64,000 nt of DNA, from contig OZ241336.1 of assembly GCA_965200115.1 (NCBI GenBank), positions 3,348,001 through 3,412,000 on the forward strand, in the 5' to 3' direction. Shown piece after piece: positions 1-11,019 of the stretch. The notes under the pieces were generated by a model. The model was not told the DNA's origin. It saw only the letters and a list, made by a program, of their open reading frames with translations, and ran no database searches. A program made the translations under genes and the position numbers. The stretch is from JAPOUP01 sp026708635 (lineage in GTDB: Bacteria > Pseudomonadota > Alphaproteobacteria > Rhodobacterales > Rhodobacteraceae). Every line of letters starts with the position of its first letter. Within the stretch, counting starts at the first letter, position 1.

Positions 1-203
1 GGCGACGCTGGGTCTGCGCCTCCGCCGCCTGGCTCGCGCTGTTTCGATCCACGCCTCCGTGATGGAGGCGACACCATCCTAGCCGAACTGTCACGCGACC
101 TGTTGGTTTCGATCCACGCCTCCGTGATGGAGGCGACACGGCGCGGGATCTGGGAGCGACGGATCCGACGGGTTTCGATCCACGCCTCCGTGATGGAGGC
201 GAC

Positions 204-239
204 ATCCGCTCGCCGCGCTCCGTCCTGTCGGTGATCGGG
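204..239 (-). repeat. Duplicated spacer, copy 1 (copy 2 at 665-700)
   Basis: This 36-base spacer is identical to the one at 665-700. The neighbouring spacers of the two copies differ, so this is not a block duplication of adjacent units. It could reflect two separate acquisitions or recombination between repeats. Confidence 0.95.
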
Positions 240-1130
240 GTTTCGATCCACGCCTCCGTGATGGAGGCGACGATCCGCGCCGCAGATGAAGCATGTTTTC
301 TCTTGGTTTCGATCCACGCCTCCGTGATGGAGGCGACATTTCGTTATTGGGAGATGACGATGACTGACTGGTTTCGATCCACGCCTCCGTGATGGAGGCG
401 ACAAAGCGAATCATTGTCCCTTTCCCTTCCTGTCAAGTTTCGATCCACGCCTCCGTGATGGAGGCGACAATCAGATCACCGGCGCCGGCGATGTCGATCT
501 GGTTTCGATCCACGCCTCCGTGATGGAGGCGACGCTCGCCGATCGATAGGTGTCGCGCGCGTTCGTGTTTCGATCCACGCCTCCGTGATGGAGGCGACGG
601 CCTTCCAGGCGCAGGTCATCGCGTGGTCAAGGGTTTCGATCCACGCCTCCGTGATGGAGGCGACATCCGCTCGCCGCGCTCCGTCCTGTCGGTGATCGGG
701 GTTTCGATCCACGCCTCCGTGATGGAGGCGACGCCGGCTGTCGCCCTGGTAACGCGATATGTTGAAGTTTCGATCCACGCCTCCGTGATGGAGGCGACCC
801 GATGGCGGTGTCGCTGTACATCCCGCTGAACTGTTTCGATCCACGCCTCCGTGATGGAGGCGACTCGGCCGTAAAGAAGGGTCATGGCTCGTATCTAAGT
901 TTCGATCCACGCCTCCGTGATGGAGGCGACCGTCGATGGGTATCGCGATCGCGCACTGCGATCTTGTTTCGATCCACGCCTCCGTGATGGAGGCGACAGG
1001 TCATCCGTTGCGACCACCGGGCCGTCAAGGTGTTTCGATCCACGCCTCCGTGATGGAGGCGACGCCCGCCGCGCCCGGTCACTGCCGCCCTCCGGGATGT
1101 TTCGATCCACGCCTCCGTGATGGAGGCGAC

Positions 1131-1232
1131 TTCCCGCCCTTCAACTCGCACTGCACCTGCTTCCAGTTTCGATCCACGCCTCCGTGATGGAGGCGACTTC
1201 CCGCCCTTCAACTCGCACTGCACCTGCTTCCA
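1131..1232 (-). repeat. Tandemly duplicated spacer
   Basis: The 35-base spacer at 1131-1165 is repeated exactly at 1198-1232, with a single repeat between the copies. This is a one-unit tandem duplication, most simply explained by unequal crossing over or slippage between repeats. Confidence 0.95.
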
Positions 1233-4200
1233 GTTTCGATCCACGCCTCCGTGATGGAGGCGACCACCCGGGGGTTGCGTTCGGTGTAGGTCAACGGGTT
1301 TCGATCCACGCCTCCGTGATGGAGGCGACACGCCCGGTCGCGCCGGAAACTGTTGCGGGAACTGTTTCGATCCACGCCTCCGTGATGGAGGCGACTTGTC
1401 CGGGGCGGTCCACCTTGCCGTGATCTGCTGTTTCGATCCACGCCTCCGTGATGGAGGCGACACCGGGCGTCCGCCACCGCCTGCGTGAGGTTCTGGTTTC
1501 GATCCACGCCTCCGTGATGGAGGCGACAATCCTGCGGCGTGCCGTCCACCGCGTTGCCCGTGTTTCGATCCACGCCTCCGTGATGGAGGCGACACCGGCC
1601 GCATCTCACGCGGCCGGTCACTCACGCGTTTCGATCCACGCCTCCGTGATGGAGGCGACAAATCACAATGCTACAGAGACTACACGCAAACACGTTTCGA
1701 TCCACGCCTCCGTGATGGAGGCGACTTGATTTACATGATGGACGTTCCCGATGACGCGTTTCGATCCACGCCTCCGTGATGGAGGCGACAGTACCCCGAT
1801 CGATACGATGGCGAGAAAAGCCGGTTTCGATCCACGCCTCCGTGATGGAGGCGACGGCTGTTACCGATCGAGAGCTTAATGGTTCTGGTGGTTTCGATCC
1901 ACGCCTCCGTGATGGAGGCGACGCCCGACCGGGATCCGGATCCCGGACCCACTCTGGTTTCGATCCACGCCTCCGTGATGGAGGCGACTTGGCCGCAGGT
2001 TACGGCCAACGGCGACCGCGTTGTTTCGATCCACGCCTCCGTGATGGAGGCGACCCGTCGTGCCGGAAATCGTCTCCGGCCTTGGCCGCGTTTCGATCCA
2101 CGCCTCCGTGATGGAGGCGACATGCGGTGATGGCAATCCGTCTCTCTATTCCGGTGTTTCGATCCACGCCTCCGTGATGGAGGCGACCGCGTGGGAGGCC
2201 CCGAACTGCACCGTCTGCATGGTTTCGATCCACGCCTCCGTGATGGAGGCGACTCGGCGGCTCCAAGCATCCAAGCGTCACCGGCCGGTTTCGATCCACG
2301 CCTCCGTGATGGAGGCGACTAGGCCACCGTTGGCTTGGGTGATTTGTGGTGGTGTTTCGATCCACGCCTCCGTGATGGAGGCGACCGGGAACGTTTGACC
2401 ATCCGGCGGTAATGTCCGCGTTTCGATCCACGCCTCCGTGATGGAGGCGACGTGTAGGCCCTGATGATCCCGTAGTCCGTGAGCGGTTTCGATCCACGCC
2501 TCCGTGATGGAGGCGACGGTTGAGCAGCCGCGCTATCTCGGAGCGCTGGTAGTTTCGATCCACGCCTCCGTGATGGAGGCGACGAAAAATCCGCGCCGCA
2601 CGCCTGCTCTCTGGTGGTTTCGATCCACGCCTCCGTGATGGAGGCGACCTCTACCTAAGCCTTGAGGACACGGAGAACGACGTGTTTCGATCCACGCCTC
2701 CGTGATGGAGGCGACTCGATGTCGTCGAGAAAATGCTCGCCGATGGGCAGTTTCGATCCACGCCTCCGTGATGGAGGCGACTCAACGTCAATCACATGTT
2801 CGAGCCGTTCAGCGCGTTTCGATCCACGCCTCCGTGATGGAGGCGACGGGAGCCGGTAGCGCAGCGTGTCGCCGCCGTTGGGTTTCGATCCACGCCTCCG
2901 TGATGGAGGCGACTCCCTCACCATTGTCGCATGTCCGCCGTGGATCCAGTTTCGATCCACGCCTCCGTGATGGAGGCGACATTACCTCGCTGTCGGTATT
3001 CGTGACGGTGGCTGGTTTCGATCCACGCCTCCGTGATGGAGGCGACCCATTTCAAGCACTGCGTTCCGTGTCTTGCAACTGTTTCGATCCACGCCTCCGT
3101 GATGGAGGCGACCCGCGGGCGGTAGTTACCGGAAGATCATCAACGGGTTTCGATCCACGCCTCCGTGATGGAGGCGACGCCGACGGCTCCGAGATACTGC
3201 TTACCTTTGACGTTTCGATCCACGCCTCCGTGATGGAGGCGACGGTACGTCTCCCAACCGTCTCCAGGACGCGGCGGGGTTTCGATCCACGCCTCCGTGA
3301 TGGAGGCGACTCTTGTCGCTGTCAGGACTTTTGGTGCTTCTCCTGTTTCGATCCACGCCTCCGTGATGGAGGCGACGGAGCGCGGCGCTAATCAGTCGGC
3401 GACCGTGCTGTTTCGATCCACGCCTCCGTGATGGAGGCGACCGCCGTGATCTCACGCTTGCGCGTCTCGAAATTCAGTTTCGATCCACGCCTCCGTGATG
3501 GAGGCGACAAATACGGGGACTGGCCCGACTGGCGGTCAAGGGTTTCGATCCACGCCTCCGTGATGGAGGCGACGATGATCCGCGTGAAACCCGGCTGGCG
3601 CGTGACGTTTCGATCCACGCCTCCGTGATGGAGGCGACTTTTCCTGGCTTGTCGGCGACATCATGCGGCGCAGGTTTCGATCCACGCCTCCGTGATGGAG
3701 GCGACCGCGGCGCTGTGGGAGGCGCTGCTGGGCGTTGAGGTTTCGATCCACGCCTCCGTGATGGAGGCGACGTCCAGCACGTGCCATCCCTCCTCGGCCC
3801 ATATGTTTCGATCCACGCCTCCGTGATGGAGGCGACTTGACCGTCCTGGCGTGCGCCTGGACCGAGTTCTGTTTCGATCCACGCCTCCGTGATGGAGGCG
3901 ACAACTCCCGCTGCGCCGGAAAGCCAGCCGGACAGGTTTCGATCCACGCCTCCGTGATGGAGGCGACTGGCCGATTGCGCCGCAAGCTCCTTTCGCTATG
4001 ACGTTTCGATCCACGCCTCCGTGATGGAGGCGACGAGGGCGCGGCGTCCAGCGAGGCCGCGTTCGAGTGTTTCGATCCACGCCTCCGTGATGGAGGCGAC
4101 TCGACATCCTGTCAGCGGACACAGCCACGGAGATGTTTCGATCCACGCCTCCGTGATGGAGGCGACACTGACGGCGACCCTCACGCCGCGCCTTCTCCAG

Positions 4201-7200
4201 TTTCGATCCACGCCTCCGTGATGGAGGCGACCATATTCAGGTTCCAGGACAGCCGCACGATGCAGTTTCGATCCACGCCTCCGTGATGGAGGCGACGCGG
4301 TCGCTATACCGCGCCGACAATCACCGATCCGTTTCGATCCACGCCTCCGTGATGGAGGCGACTGTCTGCAGCGGCTATTCCGGGCCGGTCGCGCTTGTTT
4401 CGATCCACGCCTCCGTGATGGAGGCGACAAGGAGATCACCTAATGGCCGACAAATCGGACAGTTTCGATCCACGCCTCCGTGATGGAGGCGACGTTTGGC
4501 GTTCGTCCTGGGAGTGGTCTTCCACGCGTTTCGATCCACGCCTCCGTGATGGAGGCGACGGGGAACCTGGTAGATCAGATTGACGATGTCGGCGTTTCGA
4601 TCCACGCCTCCGTGATGGAGGCGACTAGGCCGGTCGCCGGTACGGTGCCGCCGGTGGTGTTTCGATCCACGCCTCCGTGATGGAGGCGACCAGGGCAATG
4701 TGCGTGATAGGCTCCTCTGAATAGTTTCGATCCACGCCTCCGTGATGGAGGCGACAGCCGCCCAGCTGCCGGGACAGCCGCGTGAACTGGTTTCGATCCA
4801 CGCCTCCGTGATGGAGGCGACCCGCGCCCAAAGGCGCACCTGCTGCACGCTCGAGTTTCGATCCACGCCTCCGTGATGGAGGCGACCCGGGGAGGGCGGA
4901 GACAGCATAGGCGGCATAACGTTTCGATCCACGCCTCCGTGATGGAGGCGACTCGACCTCGGCGACCTTCTCCACCGTGGGCGGCAGGTTTCGATCCACG
5001 CCTCCGTGATGGAGGCGACGGTCCTGCGGCGTGCCGTCCACCGCGTTGCCGGTGTTTCGATCCACGCCTCCGTGATGGAGGCGACAAAATAGACAATCGG
5101 GTGGCCACGTGGGCGCGCAGTTTCGATCCACGCCTCCGTGATGGAGGCGACCCAATCGTGATCGGAGACATGCCTGAAGATCGGCGTTTCGATCCACGCC
5201 TCCGTGATGGAGGCGACGGCAGTCGTCGCGCACCCGGACCACGAAATCCCGTTTCGATCCACGCCTCCGTGATGGAGGCGACCGCCGCGTCCGCGATACC
5301 GTCTACGCACGCCTTGGTTTCGATCCACGCCTCCGTGATGGAGGCGACTCTCATTCCCACGCGGGAAAGCTCCCAATACCGGTTTCGATCCACGCCTCCG
5401 TGATGGAGGCGACTGTCGTCGCGCCTGCGGCTTCCCGCCAGCCTGCCGTTTCGATCCACGCCTCCGTGATGGAGGCGACTATTTGCCTTTTGGTTGGCAG
5501 CGTAGGACGGAGTGGTTTCGATCCACGCCTCCGTGATGGAGGCGACGCGGCCGCAGATAGAGGTACTGGATATGATTACTGTTTCGATCCACGCCTCCGT
5601 GATGGAGGCGACCCGTGGAAACGATGAACGCCATGACCGAGGAACTGTTTCGATCCACGCCTCCGTGATGGAGGCGACGACCACCAGCTTGGCGTTGCCG
5701 GGCGTTATGGCGTTTCGATCCACGCCTCCGTGATGGAGGCGACTCTTCCACGTCGTCGGATATGTCAGCCAGACGTTGTTTCGATCCACGCCTCCGTGAT
5801 GGAGGCGACCGCCACAAACAGGCTATCCCGTAGCCAGATACTGTTTCGATCCACGCCTCCGTGATGGAGGCGACTGCGTGTAACGGGAGAGGCCCTGAAT
5901 CTGCGACGGTTTCGATCCACGCCTCCGTGATGGAGGCGACAATCCGGTGCCCAAAGGCTCGCCACCATGAGTGGGTTTCGATCCACGCCTCCGTGATGGA
6001 GGCGACACTTTCCCGGAAACTGGAAACGGATATTCGTCTGGTTTCGATCCACGCCTCCGTGATGGAGGCGACTTGGTGACGGTCGACGACCGGGAAATCA
6101 CGATCCGGTTTCGATCCACGCCTCCGTGATGGAGGCGACCGCAGCACCGGGCCTTCGCGCGGGCGGTGGAACGGTTTCGATCCACGCCTCCGTGATGGAG
6201 GCGACCAGCGCCGCCATGTCACGTCCTGCCCGCGCCACTGTTTCGATCCACGCCTCCGTGATGGAGGCGACTCGCGGACCTGTGCGAGGTGATCCCGTTC
6301 AACTGGTTTCGATCCACGCCTCCGTGATGGAGGCGACGTGGCGATTGAATAGGCCTGGCTGCTGTGGATCCCGTTTCGATCCACGCCTCCGTGATGGAGG
6401 CGACGTTTTGGTCAAGCGAAACTCAAGGGGATCGCGGGGTTTCGATCCACGCCTCCGTGATGGAGGCGACTCGGTCGCGAAGAGGTTTCCCTTTTTCCTT
6501 AGCTGTTTCGATCCACGCCTCCGTGATGGAGGCGACGCGGCATTGCGCCTTCCGATGACCAGGTTTTAAGGTTTCGATCCACGCCTCCGTGATGGAGGCG
6601 ACGTAGCAGCTTTCCTATCCGTCCGGCGTCCCTCGCGTTTCGATCCACGCCTCCGTGATGGAGGCGACCAACGGCGATCTTCGTCTCGTTCCTGTTTGTG
6701 GTGTTTCGATCCACGCCTCCGTGATGGAGGCGACGTGGTTATTTGCCTTTTGGTTGGCAGTATCGAACGGTTTCGATCCACGCCTCCGTGATGGAGGCGA
6801 CGCATCCATTTGGGCACTTCAATCTTCATTCTGTTGTTTCGATCCACGCCTCCGTGATGGAGGCGACGTCAGTTCTAGGCCTATGCCCCGCTAAAACTGG
6901 AGTTTCGATCCACGCCTCCGTGATGGAGGCGACAATGGTCTTTGACACCGCCAAAATCGGGAAACTGTTTCGATCCACGCCTCCGTGATGGAGGCGACCG
7001 TTCTGGAGGGAATCGAATTCCGGGATTATCGGTTTCGATCCACGCCTCCGTGATGGAGGCGACTCGGTCTACCGGCAACTGTTGCTCGGGCGCGCGCGTT
7101 TCGATCCACGCCTCCGTGATGGAGGCGACGCCGTGAGGTTCGATCGGTGAGCCGCCCGGTGGTGTTTCGATCCACGCCTCCGTGATGGAGGCGACGACCT

Positions 7201-8884
7201 CGGCGACGTTCTCCACCGTCGGCGGCCGGTTTCGATCCACGCCTCCGTGATGGAGGCGACTCCGGCACATTCCCACGGGAACGGAGGTCGCGGTGTTTCG
7301 ATCCACGCCTCCGTGATGGAGGCGACGCCCAGATCCTGCGGGGTTGCCGCCGCGTTGTAGTTTCGATCCACGCCTCCGTGATGGAGGCGACGACATACTG
7401 CCGAGCATCGCGCGGTTTGACCTGGTTTCGATCCACGCCTCCGTGATGGAGGCGACTATCGCTTCTGATGTCGATACTTCTGATACTGTAGTTTCGATCC
7501 ACGCCTCCGTGATGGAGGCGACGTTTCCTTTTTTCGTGACGCTTACGATTGACCAGTTTCGATCCACGCCTCCGTGATGGAGGCGACAACGGTGATCTGC
7601 GTCTTGTTCCAATTTGCGGTGTTTCGATCCACGCCTCCGTGATGGAGGCGACATGACGGACTCACGGACACATGGGACGGGATGTCGTTTCGATCCACGC
7701 CTCCGTGATGGAGGCGACCGTCGCCCGCCGGCAAGTAGAGTTCATAGTCCGCGTTTCGATCCACGCCTCCGTGATGGAGGCGACATCCGCTGGCGGAATT
7801 TTTGGAGCAATGCGTTGAGGTTTCGATCCACGCCTCCGTGATGGAGGCGACTCCGATGTCACTTTTGTATTATATGTTTCACGTGTTTCGATCCACGCCT
7901 CCGTGATGGAGGCGACGCGAGTGATGCCGCGTTGCATGAACTGACGCTACAGTTTCGATCCACGCCTCCGTGATGGAGGCGACGATTTGGCTTCGGCGGT
8001 ATCCGTTGGAACGAATGTTTCGATCCACGCCTCCGTGATGGAGGCGACTAGCGTCGGCGTAGGCCGTGTCGATCTTTTCAAGTTTCGATCCACGCCTCCG
8101 TGATGGAGGCGACACGGGGTGGACATCCCGGTGGACGCGATCAAGCTGTTTCGATCCACGCCTCCGTGATGGAGGCGACCCCACGGCGGACGGGGACATA
8201 ACCAGCGTCCGGGTGTTTCGATCCACGCCTCCGTGATGGAGGCGACGTGCAGCGGAATCTGAAAACGCTTGTGTGTACCGGTTTCGATCCACGCCTCCGT
8301 GATGGAGGCGACTGTCCGGCGGTCCCTTGCCCAACGCCTTGTGCATTGTTTCGATCCACGCCTCCGTGATGGAGGCGACTTTTCCTTTCTTTTCTCGGCG
8401 ACGGCCATCAGAGCCCGTTTCGATCCACGCCTCCGTGATGGAGGCGACTGTTCTGTCCGCCCCTGATTTCCTCCGTTCCGATGTTTCGATCCACGCCTCC
8501 GTGATGGAGGCGACCGGACCCGCTGCGCGTAGACCCTGGCGTCATGGGGTTTCGATCCACGCCTCCGTGATGGAGGCGACTGTCGGTTCTCAACCTCTTC
8601 GCGCATTGCGGACAGTTTCGATCCACGCCTCCGTGATGGAGGCGACCCAATCCGGGCCTTTCGATCCGGCCTTTGGCGAGTTTCGATCCACGCCTCCGTG
8701 ATGGAGGCGACGATCGATGCTCATAAACTGTCTCCTTTTACGGCTTGTTTCGATCCACGCCTCCGTGATGGAGGCGACTTCTGCCATTCGGGCAGCCTTA
8801 GCCGGAACTTCATGAAGGGTTTGCGCAGGAATCCCCAACGCTTCAAGGGCCCGGAGGCGGATTCCGGGGTTTTGAACCTGTCGC

Positions 8885-8897
8885 TTACATGGCAACA
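8885..8897 (+). repeat. Internal IS motif TTACATGGCAACA, copy 1 of 3
   Basis: TTACATGGCAACA occurs here, overlapping the transposase stop codon, and again in the same orientation at 10664-10676 and 10731-10743, upstream of the transposase. The copies bracket the coding region inside the inverted ends. Possible roles are subterminal transposase sites or a record of an internal duplication; neither is shown. Confidence 0.8.
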
Positions 8898-10651
8898 TCC
8901 CTGGCGGGGTCGATGTCCAGAAGTTCGAAGGCCCGGCGCTGCGGCTCCGTCGTCGTCGCCAGCAGCGGGAAGGCGTGGTCCGGAGCGCCCGGCAGCGTCA
9001 CCTCGTTCAGCGTCAGCGTGCCGAGGTCGGCGAGCAGCGTGCGCAGGCTGTGGACCGGCAGCCCGTCGGGGGTGCGCCTGTCCGCCGCCTTGGCCCTGGC
9101 GCTCTCCGAGACCCTCGCGGGCTCCACCGGGGAGTTCCGTTGCGCCCGGGCGCCCTCTCGGTCGTCGTCCTCGAACAGCATCGGCGCGAGGCGGCGGCGC
9201 ATGTGCCATTCCACGTGGAGCGCCAGCATGCAGAGGAACACGTGGGCCCGGACATGATCGGCCGAGTAGACGTGCACCGGCCGGATCCGCAGGTCGGTTT
9301 TCGCGTTCCGGAACGCGCGCCCGCCGCCCGCGAGCGACTTGTAGGCCTCCACCGCCGCCTCCGCGCCCATGGAGGCGGAATTCAGGCTGGTGCGGATCAC
9401 GCAGGCGCCGTCGAGCCGCGCCTCCGCCTCGATCCGGTCGGCGTTGCGCGCCCGGTCCATGCCTCCGTCGCGCACGTCGACGTCGAAGTGCTTCTCCACC
9501 CTGCGCCGGTTGGCCTCCCGCCCCAGGGCCTTGATCGTCCGGTCGCGGTTCGCCGGCCCCGGCCTGCGGCGCGCGGCCGCGGCGGCGATGCCGGCGAGCG
9601 TCTCCTCCGTGGCCTCGAGCAGGTCCTCCCGCTTCCGGCGCCTTTCCTCGCGGAGCCTCGGGTTGAGGCAGACCATAAGCCGCTCGCCGGGAAAGTCCGG
9701 GCCCGTGACCTCGGCCACGGCGTCGGGAACGAGCGCCTCGGGGACGAGCGGGGCGGGCGCGCCGGACGGGCCCGCCCTCAGCAGCCTGCGGATGTCCGCG
9801 GTCCTCAGCGCCGAGATCCAGTCGAGCCCCGCCGGCTCCAGGTCCCCGCGGATCCGGGCCGTGGTGATCATCCCCCTGTCGCCGACCAGCGCCACGTGCC
9901 CGACGCCGAAGCGCTTCCGGACCCTGTCCACCTGGCTTGAGACGGTGGCAGGGTCGGACGCGTTCCCCGGGAAGACCTCCACGGCCACGGGGCAGCCGTC
10001 CGCGGCGCACAGCAGCCCGTAGGTGATCTGCCGCTTGCCTTTCCTGCCGTCGCGGTTGTGGCCGAACGCCGCCAGGGGGCAGCGCCGCCCCTCCAGGTAG
10101 CTCGAGGACACGTCGTACAGGATCAGCGTGTTCCCGCCCCTGAGATGGCGGTTCGCGAGGCCTTTCTCGATCCAGGGCTGGCGCCTCAGCAGCCAGTCGA
10201 GCATGCCCAGCATCTCGTTGCCGGTGACGGGGCCGAGCCCCAGCAGGGTCCCCAGGCTCGTCGACGCGGTCTCCGGGTCCAGCGCCCGGGCCGTCGCCAG
10301 CTTCGAGGCGGGGTCGACGACCCGCGCCACGACCGCCGCCACGGCGAGGTCCCGCGTGCGGTCCGCCTTGCGGCCCAGGACGCGCGCCAGCCCGAGCGCG
10401 CGGAGCGTGCCCAGCACGGCGGCCACGTGCCCGTGCGGCAGCGACCGGCGGATGGCGACGGCCGCGCCCGGCGACGGGAACGTCACCCCGCCCGCGAGGG
10501 CGGCGCGGACGGCGTCGACGAGGGCGGGCGGCATCCTCGACAGGTTGGCGACGGTGCGCCTGCGGACGCGCTTTCCCTCGCGCCACGCCTCGCGCAGCAG
10601 GACGGCGGGCGGGGAGGAGCGGTTGGGGATGGTGTCGACGCTGAGGGCCAC
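8885..10651 (-). CDS. IS1634-family (IS4-like, DDE) transposase, possibly inactive
   Basis: The frame encodes about 588 residues from a GTG at 10651; it stays open to 10744, but that extension overlaps AT-rich, promoter-like sequence. Family landmarks are an early REGKRVRRRTVANLSRM segment, the first Asp in LYDVSSSYLEG followed by GHNRDGRKGKRQITYG, and the second Asp in VGDRGMI. A C-terminal block reads AYKSLAGGGRAFRNAK, then HVFLCMLALHVEWHMRRR. In relatives the motif before RAF is normally V-E, whose Glu is the third catalytic residue. Here it reads GGG, so the third acidic residue appears to be lost. The family call is secure; inactivity is inferred. Confidence 0.85.
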   Translation of the reverse strand: MALSVDTIPNRSSPPAVLLREAWREGKRVRRRTVANLSRMPPALVDAVRAALAGGVTFPSPGAAVAIRRSLPHGHVAAVLGTLRALGLARVLGRKADRTRDLAVAAVVARVVDPASKLATARALDPETASTSLGTLLGLGPVTGNEMLGMLDWLLRRQPWIEKGLANRHLRGGNTLILYDVSSSYLEGRRCPLAAFGHNRDGRKGKRQITYGLLCAADGCPVAVEVFPGNASDPATVSSQVDRVRKRFGVGHVALVGDRGMITTARIRGDLEPAGLDWISALRTADIRRLLRAGPSGAPAPLVPEALVPDAVAEVTGPDFPGERLMVCLNPRLREERRRKREDLLEATEETLAGIAAAAARRRPGPANRDRTIKALGREANRRRVEKHFDVDVRDGGMDRARNADRIEAEARLDGACVIRTSLNSASMGAEAAVEAYKSLAGGGRAFRNAKTDLRIRPVHVYSADHVRAHVFLCMLALHVEWHMRRRLAPMLFEDDDREGARAQRNSPVEPARVSESARAKAADRRTPDGLPVHSLRTLLADLGTLTLNEVTLPGAPDHAFPLLATTTEPQRRAFELLDIDPARDVAM

Positions 10652-10838
10652 GGGCCGGATCCTTACATGGCAACACGTTTCCGGCCATAATATGACATGA
10701 AAAGGCCATTTCAACACAAAATGCACGCATTTACATGGCAACACGTATCCAATTTGAATCCCTGCTCTGGCGTGGAAAAGCCCAGCCCTACCAGAGGCTT
10801 GCGCGAAGTGGACGGGAAACTGTCAGGATGAAGTTCCG

Positions 10839-11019
10839 CTTAGCAGGGTCAACAGTTTCGATCCACGCCTCCGTGATGGAGGCGACGCGTAACTGAGCGC
10901 GCGCCCGATGTCGCGATGCAGGTTTCGATCCACGCCTCCGTGATGGAGGCGACGCGTCGTCCACCGTGATCCGCGTGATCTCCAGCAGTTTCGATCCACG
11001 CCTCCGTGATGGAGGCGAC
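10839..11019 (-). CRISPR. Type I-C CRISPR array, leader-proximal segment
   Basis: Three complete repeats (10855-10886, 10922-10953, 10988-11019) are identical to those left of the IS. They enclose two intact spacers, 10887-10921 and 10954-10987, which are the youngest because they lie next to the leader. The left end is the remaining piece of the spacer that the IS interrupted. With repeat 10855 this is the only part still directly joined to the leader, so it is the part most certain to be transcribed. Confidence 0.98.

Larger units (their letters stand above)
1..8802 (-). CRISPR. Type I-C CRISPR array, leader-distal segment
   Basis: I count 133 complete 32-bp repeats (first 41-72, last 8747-8778), plus the last 6 bases of another at 1-6, so the array continues beyond the left edge. 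On the plus strand each repeat begins GTTTCGATCC and ends GGAGGCGAC. CGCCTCC and GGAGGCG form a 7-bp hairpin around a 5-base loop. Spacers are about 32-36 bp and the unit averages 66 bp. Read on the minus strand the repeat ends in GGATCGAAAC, as type I-C crRNA repeats do, so transcription runs leftward from the leader beside cas2. I noticed no degenerate repeat, which fits with the old (trailer) end being outside the window. The segment ends in half of a spacer (8779-8802) cut by the IS element. Confidence 0.99.
8803..10838 (-). mobile_element. IS1634-like insertion sequence inside a CRISPR spacer
   Basis: The ends are an inverted pair, CGGAACTTCAT at 8803-8813 and its complement at 10828-10838. 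They are flanked by the direct duplication CTTAGC at 8797-8802 and 10839-10844. Removing the element and one copy of the duplication leaves 18+6+10 = 34 bases between repeats 8747-8778 and 10855-10886, exactly a normal spacer length, which fixes the boundaries. The element is 2036 bp and carries one transposase gene on the minus strand, the same direction as array transcription. It separates 133 repeats from the leader. Confidence 0.93.

Noticed and set aside
91..8700. Many open frames of 60-400 codons on both strands with repeated peptides such as SPPSRRRGSK or VSIHASVMEAT
   Set aside because: They are translations of the CRISPR repeat and its spacers, which happen to lack stops; they are not genes.
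8975..10700. Long plus-strand frames opposite the IS transposase
   Set aside because: They are antisense shadows in very GC-rich coding DNA and show no domain; the minus-strand frame has clear transposase motifs.
8721..10730. A 669-codon minus-strand frame overlapping the transposase in another frame
   Set aside because: Low-complexity Arg/Gly/Pro-rich translation with no conserved motif; the 8885-10651 frame carries the family signatures.
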